A DNA stretch of 64,000 nucleotides from Candidatus Saccharibacteria bacterium. Its GTDB lineage: Bacteria > Patescibacteriota > Saccharimonadia > Saccharimonadales > Saccharimonadaceae. Each line of letters opens with the position of its first letter. Position 1 is the first letter of the stretch. This document shows, one piece after another, positions 37,493 to 48,211 of the stretch. Made by a program: the position numbers and the translations under genes. The stretch is taken from assembly GCA_016789455.1 (NCBI GenBank), contig JAEUQU010000002.1:248001-312000 (forward strand), written 5' to 3'. The notes beneath the pieces were generated by a model. The model was not told the DNA's origin and did not search any database. It was given only the letters and a program-made list of their open reading frames with translations.

Positions 37493-40429
37493 ATGAAACG
37501 ATACAATCCAGCCGATATAGAGGCCAAATGGCAGGCGCAATGGGACAAGGATAAGACCTACCGGGCCCACGACACGAGCGATAAACCGCCATACTACGCA
37601 CTCAGCTTCTTCCCGTATCCCAGCGGCATCGGACTGCATCTTGGCCATGTCCGTAACTTCAGCATCACCGACACCGTCGCGCGCTTCAAGCGCATGACCG
37701 GCCACGAGGTGCTGCATCCTATCGGCTGGGACAGCTTCGGCCTGCCGGCGGAGAACTTCGCCATCAAGACCGGCATCACGCCGCAGGTGTCCACCAAACA
37801 GAACACCGATAACTTCCGCCGCCAGATGAAACGCATGGGCTTCTCTATCGACTGGGACCGCGAGTTCGGCTCTACCGACCCCGACTACTACCGCTGGACA
37901 CAGTGGTTCTTCCTGCTGCTGCACAAGCGCGGCCTGGCATACCAAAAGGAAAGCGCCCAGTTCTGGTGCCCCAAGTGTAAGACGGTCCTGGCTAATGAGC
38001 AGGTGGTCGGCGGTGGCTTCTGCTGGCGCCACGAGGACACGCCGGTCGAGAAAAAGCTGCTGAAGCAGTGGTTCTTCAAAATCACCGATTACGCCGACCG
38101 CCTGGATGCCGCCTTGGCTGACATGGACTGGCCGGAAGGCATCAAGGCCATGCAGCACAACTGGATCGGCCGCAGCCGCGGCGCTGAAATCAGCTTCAAG
38201 GTGACCGGTCATGACGAACACCTGACCGTCTTTACGACGCGGCCCGACACGCTGTTCGGTGCCACGTTCATGGTGCTGGCTCCGGAGCATCCGCTGGTTG
38301 ATACGATCACCGGCGCCCGCCACAAGAAAGAGGTCGAAGAGTACATCCGTGCCAGCCAAGGCAAGACCGACATCGACCGCATGGAGCAGAACCGCGAAAA
38401 GACCGGTGTCTTTACCGGCGCGCATGTCGTCAATCCGCTGACCAAGGAAAAGATGCCGGTCTGGATCGCCGATTATGTCCTGATGGGCTATGGCACCGGC
38501 GCCATCATGGCCGTGCCCGCGCACGACGAGCGCGACTTTGCCTTTGCCACCAAGTTCGAACTGCCAATCGTGCCCGTCGTTGCCCAGGACTTTGGCACAC
38601 CGGCCGACAACGAGAAGGAGGTGTCCGGCGTGGTAGTGCTGGGCTATGACGTCCGCACCCGCCGCTACCTCTCGATCCGCCGCCAGGATGATGTACAGAC
38701 CTGGCTGGTGGGCGGTGGCCGCAAAAAGGACGAAAGCTTCGAAGCAGCCGCCGTCCGCGAGCTGGCCGAAGAAACCGGCTACACGGCTAAGACCATGATC
38801 CAGCTGGGCAATCCCATCTATTCGCATTACTACAACGACATCAAGAAGTCGCACCGCCGCTCTTTCGGCTATAACTTCCTGGCCATCATCGACAGTACGC
38901 AGCAGGCGGTTGCCACCCCCGAGTCACACGAGAAGTTTACTCCGGAATGGAAAGACTGGGCGCCACTTGTTGCCGAGATCGAAAAGACCGGCGGCGGCGT
39001 CGAGCACTGGCTCGAAGCCCTGAACCGCGCCAAAGCCGCTGCCGAAGCTTACGATCGCGGCGAAGCCTACCAGGCCGACTGCTACCACGGCGAAGGCACG
39101 CTGTTCAACTCCGGTGAATACAGCGGTATGAGCACAGCCGAAGCCCGAGATGCCATCATCGAGGATCTGGCCGACCATAAAACCGCCGAGGAACGCATCA
39201 ACTACCGTCTGCGTGATTGGCTCATCAGCCGTCAGCGCTACTGGGGTGCACCTATTCCGATGATCCACTGCAAGAAATGTGGCACCGTGCCCGTCCCGGA
39301 AGACCAGCTGCCAGTCGTCCTGCCTGAACTGAAGGACTTTGAGCCCTCAGGCGACGGCCGCTCGCCGCTGGCCAGGGTGACTGAATGGGTCAAGGTCGAC
39401 TGTCCGCAGTGTGGCGGCCACGCCGAGCGCGAGACCGACACCATGGACGGCTTCGCCTGTTCCAGCTGGTACTTCCTGCGTTTTGCCGACCCAAAGAACA
39501 GTGAAGCCGCCTTCAGCCGCGAGTTGGCCGAGCGCTGGGCGCCGGTCGACATGTACGTCGGCGGTGCCGAACACGCCGTCATGCACCTGCTGTACGCCCG
39601 GATGTGGACCAAGGTCATGGCTGACGAGGGCTTGATTAGCTTTGATGAACCGTTCGCCGCCCTGCGCAACCAGGGCATGCTGCTGGCCGCCGATGGCACG
39701 AAGTTTTCCAAGAGCAAGGGTAATGACATCAAGCCCGAGGAAATTATCGACCAGGGCTACGGTGCCGACGCCCTGCGCCTGATCGTGCTGTTCCTGGCGC
39801 CCTTCGACCAGTCGGTGCCATGGAGTCCCGAGGGTCTGGCTGGTTGCTACCGCTTCCTGCAGCGCATCTGGACACTGTTCCAGGAGCTGCACGCCATCAC
39901 GCCCGCCGAGGCTGCACCCAAGTACCCGGATGAGGTCAACGAGCTGGTCCGGCTGCGGCACCACACTATCAAGCGGGTGACCCGCGACCTGCACGAACTG
40001 GGTTTCAACACAGCCATCGCTGCTTTGATGGAATACGTCAACGGCCTGTACAAACTGCGCTCGAGCGTGCCAATGTCCCAGTTCTACACCGAGTGGCAGG
40101 AAAGCCTGCGTGTACTGGCTCAGCTGCTGGCGCCGTTTGCGCCGCACCTGAGTGAAGAATTATGGGAGCAACTGCATGGCGAAGGCTCCATTCACCTGAG
40201 CCACTGGCCGGCATACGATGAGTCCCTGTTGGCCAGCGATACCGTGACCATCGTCGTCCAGGTCAACGGCAAGCTGCGTGGTGACGTACAGGTGGCCAAG
40301 GACGCCGCAGAGGCGGATGTGGCGGCACTGGCTCGCGCTAATGAGAATGTGGCAGGTTTCCTGGCGGGCAAGACCATCCGCAAGACGGTGTATGTGCCGG
40401 GGCGGCTGGTCAACTTTGTCGCTAACTGA
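37493..40429 (+). CDS. leuS: Leucyl-tRNA synthetase with a Nudix domain inserted after the editing domain
   Basis: 978 aa against roughly 800-870 for bacterial LeuRS. It charges tRNA-Leu. HIGH-type motif HLGH at 49-52, KMSKS-type KFSKS at 737-741, editing-domain TTRPDTLFGATFMVLAPEHP, and YRLRDWLISRQRYWGAPIP after it. Between ELPIVPVV (about 365) and GTLFNSGEYSG (about 535), where E. coli LeuRS has about 20 residues, there are about 160 residues holding a Nudix domain with a complete Nudix box at 408-430 (G-x5-E-x7-RELAEETGY). The insertion is in frame and all synthetase motifs are intact. The longer upstream frame overlaps the previous gene and was rejected. Confidence 0.97.
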   Translation: MKRYNPADIEAKWQAQWDKDKTYRAHDTSDKPPYYALSFFPYPSGIGLHLGHVRNFSITDTVARFKRMTGHEVLHPIGWDSFGLPAENFAIKTGITPQVSTKQNTDNFRRQMKRMGFSIDWDREFGSTDPDYYRWTQWFFLLLHKRGLAYQKESAQFWCPKCKTVLANEQVVGGGFCWRHEDTPVEKKLLKQWFFKITDYADRLDAALADMDWPEGIKAMQHNWIGRSRGAEISFKVTGHDEHLTVFTTRPDTLFGATFMVLAPEHPLVDTITGARHKKEVEEYIRASQGKTDIDRMEQNREKTGVFTGAHVVNPLTKEKMPVWIADYVLMGYGTGAIMAVPAHDERDFAFATKFELPIVPVVAQDFGTPADNEKEVSGVVVLGYDVRTRRYLSIRRQDDVQTWLVGGGRKKDESFEAAAVRELAEETGYTAKTMIQLGNPIYSHYYNDIKKSHRRSFGYNFLAIIDSTQQAVATPESHEKFTPEWKDWAPLVAEIEKTGGGVEHWLEALNRAKAAAEAYDRGEAYQADCYHGEGTLFNSGEYSGMSTAEARDAIIEDLADHKTAEERINYRLRDWLISRQRYWGAPIPMIHCKKCGTVPVPEDQLPVVLPELKDFEPSGDGRSPLARVTEWVKVDCPQCGGHAERETDTMDGFACSSWYFLRFADPKNSEAAFSRELAERWAPVDMYVGGAEHAVMHLLYARMWTKVMADEGLISFDEPFAALRNQGMLLAADGTKFSKSKGNDIKPEEIIDQGYGADALRLIVLFLAPFDQSVPWSPEGLAGCYRFLQRIWTLFQELHAITPAEAAPKYPDEVNELVRLRHHTIKRVTRDLHELGFNTAIAALMEYVNGLYKLRSSVPMSQFYTEWQESLRVLAQLLAPFAPHLSEELWEQLHGEGSIHLSHWPAYDESLLASDTVTIVVQVNGKLRGDVQVAKDAAEADVAALARANENVAGFLAGKTIRKTVYVPGRLVNFVAN

Positions 40430-40438
40430 CCGCTAGTG

Positions 40439-40510
40439 CCTACGCTACCTATGGTGTGCCACAGGTAGCGTAGGGAAACATGAAAGACACGCTATATATA
40501 GCGTGTCTTT
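40439..40510. terminator. Two strong hairpins between leuS and gpmA (bidirectional terminator)
   Basis: CCTACGCTACCT (40439-40450) pairs with AGGTAGCGTAGG (40463-40474). A perfect 28-nt palindrome follows at 40483-40510 (AAAGACACGCTATA and its complement), ending in a T-run on each strand. Confidence 0.9.
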
Positions 40511-40549
40511 TTATTCGTACTCTGGTACTATCGGTGGCTGCTAAAAGTC

Positions 40550-41173
40550 TCAGGCGTGCCCGCCGGGCGCCTTGATCTCCTTACTGATGACGCTGCCGTC
40601 CTCATTGATCTCGTAGACGTGCACTTCACCGGTACCGATCTCCAACCGATGCACCTCATCGTCGGCCACCTGATCAAGGTGCTTCATCAAGGCCCGGAGC
40701 GTGTTGCCATGGGCGGAGACGATGACGTTCTTGCCGACCTTCAAATCCTCCAGGATGTGCTGCTCATAGTAGGGAAGGACGCGGTCATGGACATCCTTGA
40801 GGGTTTCGCCGCCTGGCACCGGGTGGTCCCAGTTGCGGCGCAGCTTGGTAAACTCCTCCTCACCGATCGTGTCGCGGATTTCCCATTTGTTCTTGGCCTG
40901 GAACTCGCCGTAGTGGCGCTCGTTGAGGGCGTCGTGGCTGGTGGTGTCCAGTTCGGTATGAGCCAGGGCTTCCTTGATTTCGTGCAGGGTCTGCTGGGTG
41001 CGGCTGAGGCTGGAAGTATGGGCCTTGTGCAGCTCGATCTCACGCAGGTGCTCGGCGGCAGCCCGCGCCTCCAGCTTGCCCTGCTCAGTCAGCGGCACGT
41101 CTTCCTGGCCGGTCCATAGACCCAGGGCGTTCCACTCTGACTGGCCGTGGCGGACGAGGACAAGGTAGGCCAT
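40550..41173 (-). CDS. gpmA: 2,3-bisphosphoglycerate-dependent phosphoglycerate mutase
   Basis: 207 aa. It interconverts 3- and 2-phosphoglycerate in glycolysis. LVRHGQSEWN carries the phospho-accepting His; LNERHYGEFQ and SAHGNTLRAL are the other active-site motifs. A little shorter than E. coli GpmA (250), as in several small genomes. The ATG abuts the eno stop, so both enzymes of the consecutive steps are made from one mRNA. Confidence 0.95.
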   Translation of the reverse strand: MAYLVLVRHGQSEWNALGLWTGQEDVPLTEQGKLEARAAAEHLREIELHKAHTSSLSRTQQTLHEIKEALAHTELDTTSHDALNERHYGEFQAKNKWEIRDTIGEEEFTKLRRNWDHPVPGGETLKDVHDRVLPYYEQHILEDLKVGKNVIVSAHGNTLRALMKHLDQVADDEVHRLEIGTGEVHVYEINEDGSVISKEIKAPGGHA

Positions 41174-43356
<2,183 letters not shown>

Positions 43357-43459
43357 GCTAGAAGTATAGCCCTGTTTAGCTTGTCACGCATAGACTCTGG
43401 ACTTGTTACTTATACAATGTTTTTATACAAGGGATATTCTTAAGCATAAAGCCACATTT

Positions 43460-44020
43460 TTAGAACATGATTTCAAAGAAGGCGCCTGGGTCGGCGCTAC
43501 CGGTCACACCCGTATCGGCGGCAGTGAAATTATCATAACGCGTAGTAGAGCTGGCAGTGCTGCGCACACCGGCGTACCGGCCGGTGGTGATTAACGTATC
43601 GGTCACAGTGACGCGTACGATGCCGTTGACATAGCCTCGGATGGTTGAGCCGGTGCATTCGAGCCGGACCATATCGCCGCTGACTGCGGCTGCGGTGTAT
43701 TCGGCACCGATAGGATTGAACGAGCCGCCGACGTTGCGGAACAACGTCCAGGTGAAGCCGTTATTGCGGAAGAGATAAAAATCGTTGCCGGAGATATCGG
43801 AGCGGGCCACGACTCCCATTGATGACGTGGAGGCATTGGTGACGGTCACCTCGACATAATGGTCTGGTGTGTCGAGCTGAGAGCCGTACAAGACCACGCC
43901 GGTCGTACTGAGTCCGGGTGCCAGCTGGTTGCCGACGATGCTCCAATCGTCGACGATCTCAGACCAGTTGCCCAGGCTGGTGGAATCCGGCCGGTTGAAA
44001 TTATCACTATAGGCCGCCAT
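43460..44020 (-). CDS. Laminin-G/concanavalin-like beta-sandwich protein
   Basis: 186 aa: SDNFNRPDSTSLGNWSE at the start, MGVVARSDISGNDFYLFRNNG and YVNGIVRVTVTDTLITTGRYAGVRS in the body, the pattern of LamG-like glycan-binding jelly-rolls. No signal peptide. Its ATG overlaps the last base of the upstream stop (TAATG), so it is translationally coupled to the fibre-like gene. Probably a glycan-binding part of a fibre or surface structure. Confidence 0.72.
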   Translation of the reverse strand: MAAYSDNFNRPDSTSLGNWSEIVDDWSIVGNQLAPGLSTTGVVLYGSQLDTPDHYVEVTVTNASTSSMGVVARSDISGNDFYLFRNNGFTWTLFRNVGGSFNPIGAEYTAAAVSGDMVRLECTGSTIRGYVNGIVRVTVTDTLITTGRYAGVRSTASSTTRYDNFTAADTGVTGSADPGAFFEIMF

Positions 44021-44859
44021 TATGCCAATGCCCGGGAGGCGATGACCGACCAGCGGTTGCGCGCTGCGTTATAAACGGCACCCAGGAACAGGGTCTTGCC
44101 GCTGGTGATAGTGACGGGAGAGGCGATGCCGACGGTCAGCTCAAAACTGCCGGCAGTGCCGGTGGCCAGGGTAATGGAACGGTCGGCGCTGGCGGCGGTG
44201 ATCTCCCACATGACACGCATGCCATCGGCGGCATTAGTCGGAGCACCCAGCGTACGATCGCCGCTGACGGTGACGCGGAAATGCCGGCCCAGGCTGGCGT
44301 CAGTGGCGATGGTGGCGGCATCAGTCAGGGCAGCCAGGCCGTATGACTCCAAAGTGTCAATGCGGGCATCCAGTGCGTCGGTGACGGTGGTGCTGGCCTT
44401 GCCAGCCAGGCCCGGCACGGTAGGTGAGTCGGCGGTACCGCCCAGGTCGCCAGTCAGTCTGACCAGGCCTTTGGTGCTGGAAGACGCATCCGGCGGCACT
44501 TCGACTTCGGCCCATGAGAGGCCGCTGGGCGAACCGGTGTCCAGGGTAAGCATGTTGCCATCCTGGCCGACGCCGGCGTAAATAATGTCGGCCGTCACCG
44601 AGCCATCCTCAAGCGGTGGAGCGGTCGGGGTGGCCCACGACAGTCCGCCTGGCACGCCGGTATCCCGCATCAGCAATTGCCCGCCGGTGCCGGTACCTGC
44701 GGTCAGCTTGGCGGCAGTAATGGTGCCGTCCTGTAGCGCACCGCCGTCGACGACATCCTGCTTTAGCGAGCCGTCAGTCTGCAGCGACACTGAAAGAAAA
44801 TCATTGAGGATCTGCCCCCAAGTTCCTTCGTCGCTGCCTGGTTGAGGTAAACGTGCCAT
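44020..44859 (-). CDS. Phage tail-fibre-like protein
   Basis: 279 aa from the ATG at 44859. N-terminal MARLPQPGSDEGTWGQILND, then two copies of about 36 residues (DGTITAAKLTAGTG..GLSWATP and DGSVTADIIYAGVG..GLSWAEV), a VTDALDARIDTLES coiled segment, and a beta-rich tip. Repeats and trimer-type coiled segment are typical of viral or injection-system fibres. There are no other phage genes in the window, so it may be a domesticated fibre. It sits directly upstream of the LamG-like gene. Confidence 0.65.
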   Translation of the reverse strand: MARLPQPGSDEGTWGQILNDFLSVSLQTDGSLKQDVVDGGALQDGTITAAKLTAGTGTGGQLLMRDTGVPGGLSWATPTAPPLEDGSVTADIIYAGVGQDGNMLTLDTGSPSGLSWAEVEVPPDASSSTKGLVRLTGDLGGTADSPTVPGLAGKASTTVTDALDARIDTLESYGLAALTDAATIATDASLGRHFRVTVSGDRTLGAPTNAADGMRVMWEITAASADRSITLATGTAGSFELTVGIASPVTITSGKTLFLGAVYNAARNRWSVIASRALA

Positions 44860-45040
44860 GTCTGTGTGCGTAATTATCCTTATAGTAAGAATACCATTCG
44901 CGGGCTGCTTTTGGCCATGATTTTCACCGCCGGTCCGGCTACCAAAGAGGAGCATTGAGTTTTTTACTCCTTTCAGCTATAATAGTCGGCAATAGACATC
45001 AGTGCGTCATAACACGCACACAATCACAGGAGTAAGAGCA

Positions 45041-45214
45041 ATGGGTAAGCCCAAAAAACAGAGCAGCATGCGCAAGACCGGCACGCGTCGGAGTCACCTT
45101 GTCGTCAAACTGGCCCGCGCCGTCAACGCCAAGAGTCCGGTCAAGGCCTACACCACCCGCCGCGAGACCGGTGCCGCCAAAAAACTTCAGGTTCAGACTG
45201 AAGAAAAAGCCTGA
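45041..45214 (+). CDS. rpmF: Probable 50S ribosomal protein L32
   Basis: 57 aa: MGKPKKQSSMRKTGTRRSHL resembles the start of L32 (xxPKxKxSKSRRxxRRSH). The body is very basic; the zinc-binding Cys pairs of some L32 are absent. The start at 45041 follows AGGAG by 9 nt, with TATAAT about 50 nt upstream. It heads a group of translation and RNA genes (nusB, rnc, rpsP, khpA, trmD), which supports the call. Divergence from typical L32 leaves some doubt. Confidence 0.68.
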   Translation: MGKPKKQSSMRKTGTRRSHLVVKLARAVNAKSPVKAYTTRRETGAAKKLQVQTEEKA

Positions 45215-45290
45215 ATCACCCCCATTAGCGTTTATACTGGATACTATCCAGGCAACCGATAATAAACACTAATACCCTAAGGAGAAAAAG

Positions 45291-45812
45291 TTGGCATCAA
45301 ACCGTCATCTCGGCCGCATTCTCGCCCTGCAGAGTCTTTACGAACTGGACTTCCGGTCTGAATTCCCGCAGAGCGAGCTCGACGTCGAGGAAGTACTGGA
45401 CCGCAACGTCAGCCGTTACGACAAGACGCTGGACGACAAATCATTCGTCCGCAAACTGGTCTACGGTGTGTTTGATGATACCGCGCGGCTGGACGCCGTA
45501 CTGCAGCCGATCGCACCTGAATGGCCGATAGAGCAGATTGCCCGGATCGACAAATGCATCCTGCGCATGGCGCTGTACGAGCTGCTGGACACCGACGAGG
45601 CTTACGCGGTACCGCCAAAGGTAGTCATCAATGAAGCTGTCGAGCTGGCCAAGGCCTTCGGCTCTGATAACTCATCGAAGTTCGTCAACGGCGTCCTGGG
45701 TACCGCCTACCGCAACCTGGTCGGCGCCGACGACAAGCCGGCCGCTGCTGCCACTGCAACCACCAAGCCGGACACACCGGAAGAGGGTACGGACGAGAAG
45801 GCGGACGACTAG
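45291..45812 (+). CDS. nusB: Transcription antitermination protein NusB
   Basis: 173 aa, TTG start after AAGGAG. The helical NusB fold is recognised by RILALQSLYELDF, IARIDKCILRMALYELL and PPKVVINEAVELAKAFGSDNSSKFVNGVLGTAYR. It works with S10 in rRNA antitermination. The last 30 residues are a disordered acidic tail. The next gene starts 1 nt after the stop, so the two are translationally linked. Confidence 0.95.
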   Translation: MASNRHLGRILALQSLYELDFRSEFPQSELDVEEVLDRNVSRYDKTLDDKSFVRKLVYGVFDDTARLDAVLQPIAPEWPIEQIARIDKCILRMALYELLDTDEAYAVPPKVVINEAVELAKAFGSDNSSKFVNGVLGTAYRNLVGADDKPAAAATATTKPDTPEEGTDEKADD

Positions 45813-45813
45813 C

Positions 45814-46311
45814 ATGAAGCCTAACCTCGACCGGTTTGAGAAGTTTAAAAAGTACTTTAGCCGCCGCAAGCCCCTCATCCAGGAGGTTGTCCGCGAGACG
45901 ACCGCCGGTGGCATCGTTTTCCGACGTCGTGACGGGCAGGTCCAGATCCTTCTGACGCAGGACGCCAAAGACCGCTGGACCATCGCCAAAGGTCACGTGG
46001 AGGACGGCGAGGTCACGCGGGAGACCGCCGAGCGCGAAATTCAGGAAGAAACCGGTCTTAAGGAGATGCGCATCCTTGATTGGCTGGGCAAAATCAACTT
46101 CCGGTATCGCCGCCAGAACAGCCTGGTCCTGATGACCATGCATGTCTACCTGGTACAGGCCAAGGGCGATACTGATAAGCTCAAAAAAGAAGAGTGGATG
46201 AACGGTATCGGTTGGTTCGGGGTGCCCGAAGCACTTGATAAGATTGAATATGAAGATATCGGCAAGCTCATCCTGCTTGCCATGAAGAAGATCCGTCAGG
46301 GCAACCTGTAG
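45814..46311 (+). CDS. Nudix hydrolase
   Basis: 165 aa. TAGGIVFRR opens the fold and the full Nudix box is present: G-HVEDG-E-VTRETAE-REIQEETGL. It hydrolyses a nucleoside diphosphate linked to another moiety, requiring Mg; the substrate is unknown. The N-terminal 25 residues are basic. It is nested between nusB and rnc, so RNA-related substrates such as a capped or modified nucleotide, or Ap4A, are possible, but this is inference. Confidence 0.92.
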   Translation: MKPNLDRFEKFKKYFSRRKPLIQEVVRETTAGGIVFRRRDGQVQILLTQDAKDRWTIAKGHVEDGEVTRETAEREIQEETGLKEMRILDWLGKINFRYRRQNSLVLMTMHVYLVQAKGDTDKLKKEEWMNGIGWFGVPEALDKIEYEDIGKLILLAMKKIRQGNL

Positions 46312-46338
46312 CGGGCTAGGGTGTAACGAAAGGAACGT

Positions 46339-47067
46339 ATGTCAGGAATGGACGTCACGCCGTACCAGCAGTTCGCAGAGGAGAAGCTGGGTGGGCGTTT
46401 TGACAACATTGATCTGCTGGTGACGGCATTCACGCACCGCAGCTATGTCAATGAACATAAGAAAAGCACTACCCAGCACAATGAGCGGCTGGAATTCTTA
46501 GGTGACGCCGTGCTGGAGCTGGTGGTCACCGAAGCCCTGTATGCCAACTACAGCGAGCCGGAAGGTATTCTTACCAACTGGCGGGCCGCCCTGGTGCGCA
46601 CCGAAAGCATCAGTGCCGCCGCCAGCCGGATCGGCTTCATGCCGCTGATGCGTCTGAGCCGGGGCGAGAAGCAGGGCAGTGAGCGCGCCAAGCAGCAGAT
46701 TCTGGCGAATGCATTTGAGGCGGTGACCGGAGCGCTGTACCTGGAGCGTGGCTATGACGCTGCGAAGACCTTTATTACCGACCATATCCTTTCGACGCTG
46801 GGCGGTATTTTGGAGACAGGCAGCTGGCGCGACAGTAAATCGCATTTGCAGGAAGTGGCCCAGAGTATCGACGGCTTCACCCCGCAGTACCGGGTGTTGC
46901 ACGAGGAAGGCCCGGACCACGACAAGGTCTTTACGCTCGGTGTCTTCGTCGGCGACAAGCTGCTCGGCCGCGGCGAAGGCCCCTCCAAGCAGTTTGCCCA
47001 GCAAAAGGCCGCCGAAGCCGCGCTGGTATACTATAAACAGATTGACAAGACGGCAAAAAGTAGTTAA
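46339..47067 (+). CDS. rnc: Ribonuclease III
   Basis: 242 aa. It cuts double-stranded RNA, including rRNA precursors. The catalytic signature NERLEFLGDAVLELVV and the second acidic site NAFEAVTGALYLERGYD are present; the C-terminal 70 residues form the double-stranded RNA-binding domain (QKAAEAALVYYK). Ribosome site AAAGGAACG. Downstream rpsP follows after 63 nt. Confidence 0.97.
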   Translation: MSGMDVTPYQQFAEEKLGGRFDNIDLLVTAFTHRSYVNEHKKSTTQHNERLEFLGDAVLELVVTEALYANYSEPEGILTNWRAALVRTESISAAASRIGFMPLMRLSRGEKQGSERAKQQILANAFEAVTGALYLERGYDAAKTFITDHILSTLGGILETGSWRDSKSHLQEVAQSIDGFTPQYRVLHEEGPDHDKVFTLGVFVGDKLLGRGEGPSKQFAQQKAAEAALVYYKQIDKTAKSS

Positions 47068-47130
47068 TATCGTAGCTAAAGAGTTTTCTAACGACTTAAA
47101 TATTTTGTAAAGAGGAAATAGTAATTCAAT

Positions 47131-47490
47131 ATGCTCGCAATTCGTTTGCAACGCCTGGGCCGCAAGGCTCTCCCTGTCTACCGCCTGGCGGTCCAAGAAT
47201 CTAAGCGCCACCCTTCGAGCGGCCGCGTCGTCGCGTACGTGGGCAGCTACAACCCGCACACCAAGGCGACCACCCTGGACGCTGAGAAGATCAACTTCTA
47301 CCTGAAGAACGGTGCCCAGCCGACCGAGCGTGTCGCCCGCCTGTTGGCCAACGAAAAGATCGAACTGCCGTCATGGGTCAAGCAGGCATCGGCCCGCACC
47401 TCTGCCGTCCGCAACCCCGACAAGCTGCGCAAGCACCAGCCAGCTCCGGAGGCCGAAGCCGAAGCCGAAGAAGCTCCAGCGGAAGCATAG
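47131..47490 (+). CDS. rpsP: 30S ribosomal protein S16
   Basis: 119 aa. MLAIRLQRLGRKALPVYRLAVQE and RVVAYVGSYNPHTK are diagnostic. The last 25 residues are an Ala/Glu-rich extension not found in the minimal protein. AGAGGAAA lies 15-20 nt before the ATG, a long spacing. Conserved neighbour of khpA and trmD. Confidence 0.97.
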   Translation: MLAIRLQRLGRKALPVYRLAVQESKRHPSSGRVVAYVGSYNPHTKATTLDAEKINFYLKNGAQPTERVARLLANEKIELPSWVKQASARTSAVRNPDKLRKHQPAPEAEAEAEEAPAEA

Positions 47491-47618
47491 TCAGCCTTAC
47501 CTTGTATGAAGCGCCTGGCCAGTTTTGGCCGGGTGTTTTCTATATCTGAAAAATACGTCCTTTCATATATAATGTGAGGTACCAGTATCACATCAGCGAA
47601 AGGGAGGGAAATGCTGCT

Positions 47619-48029
47619 ATGACCAGTATCGACCAGCAATTCATAGAATACATCGTTAAATCGCTCGTAAGCCGCCCCGATGACGTTATCGTAGAACGTA
47701 GCATTGATGAGAAGGGGGTCCTGCTTGTGCTGACCGTCCACCCCGAAGACCTGGGGCGTGTCATCGGCCGCCGCGGCACAACCGCCCAAAGCCTGCGCAC
47801 CCTGCTGCGCGCCCTTGGCACGAAGAATGATGCCCGCTACAACCTGAAGATCGTCGACACCGACAACCTGGGCGAGGGCGGAGAAGCCGGTGATGGCGAA
47901 CGCCAGGGTCGTACTGCCTATGAATCCGACGCCGCCGAAGCCGAACCGGGGGCAGCTGTGGAAGAACCAAGCAAATTGGCTGCAAAAACCCGAAAAGAGC
48001 TTGCAGATTTGGACGACTTGGATATATAA
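47619..48029 (+). CDS. khpA: KH-domain RNA-binding protein KhpA
   Basis: 136 aa from the ATG at 47619. A single KH domain with the GxxG-type loop in LGRVIGRRGTTAQSLRTLL binds single-stranded RNA; KhpA usually pairs with KhpB. The C-terminal 55 residues form an acidic, disordered tail absent from the 75-90 aa family norm. The GTG at 47574 overlaps the TATAAT promoter and was rejected. TATAAT at 47567-47572 gives a leader with GGGAGGG. Confidence 0.9.
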   Translation: MTSIDQQFIEYIVKSLVSRPDDVIVERSIDEKGVLLVLTVHPEDLGRVIGRRGTTAQSLRTLLRALGTKNDARYNLKIVDTDNLGEGGEAGDGERQGRTAYESDAAEAEPGAAVEEPSKLAAKTRKELADLDDLDI

Positions 48030-48130
48030 TCATAAACAAGTTCAGCGGCCAAGATAATAACCCTGAACACTAAAATAAAAAGGCTCTTGCGAGCAACTTC
48101 CCAAAAATAAGTTGAGAGCTTTATGTGGCG

Positions 48131-48166
48131 GCACAACCCCGGTCTTCCCGGGGTTGTGCTGTTTTT
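48131..48166 (+). terminator. Strong terminator between khpA and trmD
   Basis: GCACAACCCCGG (48131-48142) pairs with CCGGGGTTGTGC (48148-48159), followed by TGTTTTT. A weaker stem (AAGGCTCT with AGAGCTTT) lies just upstream. Confidence 0.92.
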
Positions 48167-48198
48167 AGCGATAGCTAGTAAAACTAACAAAAATGTGC

Positions 48199-48204
48199 TA
48201 TAAT
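48199..48204 (+). promoter_or_regulatory. -10 box, predicted leaderless start of trmD
   Basis: TATAAT ends 7 nt before the ATG at 48212, directly after a terminator for the preceding gene. Confidence 0.65.
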
Positions 48205-48211
48205 AATAGTA

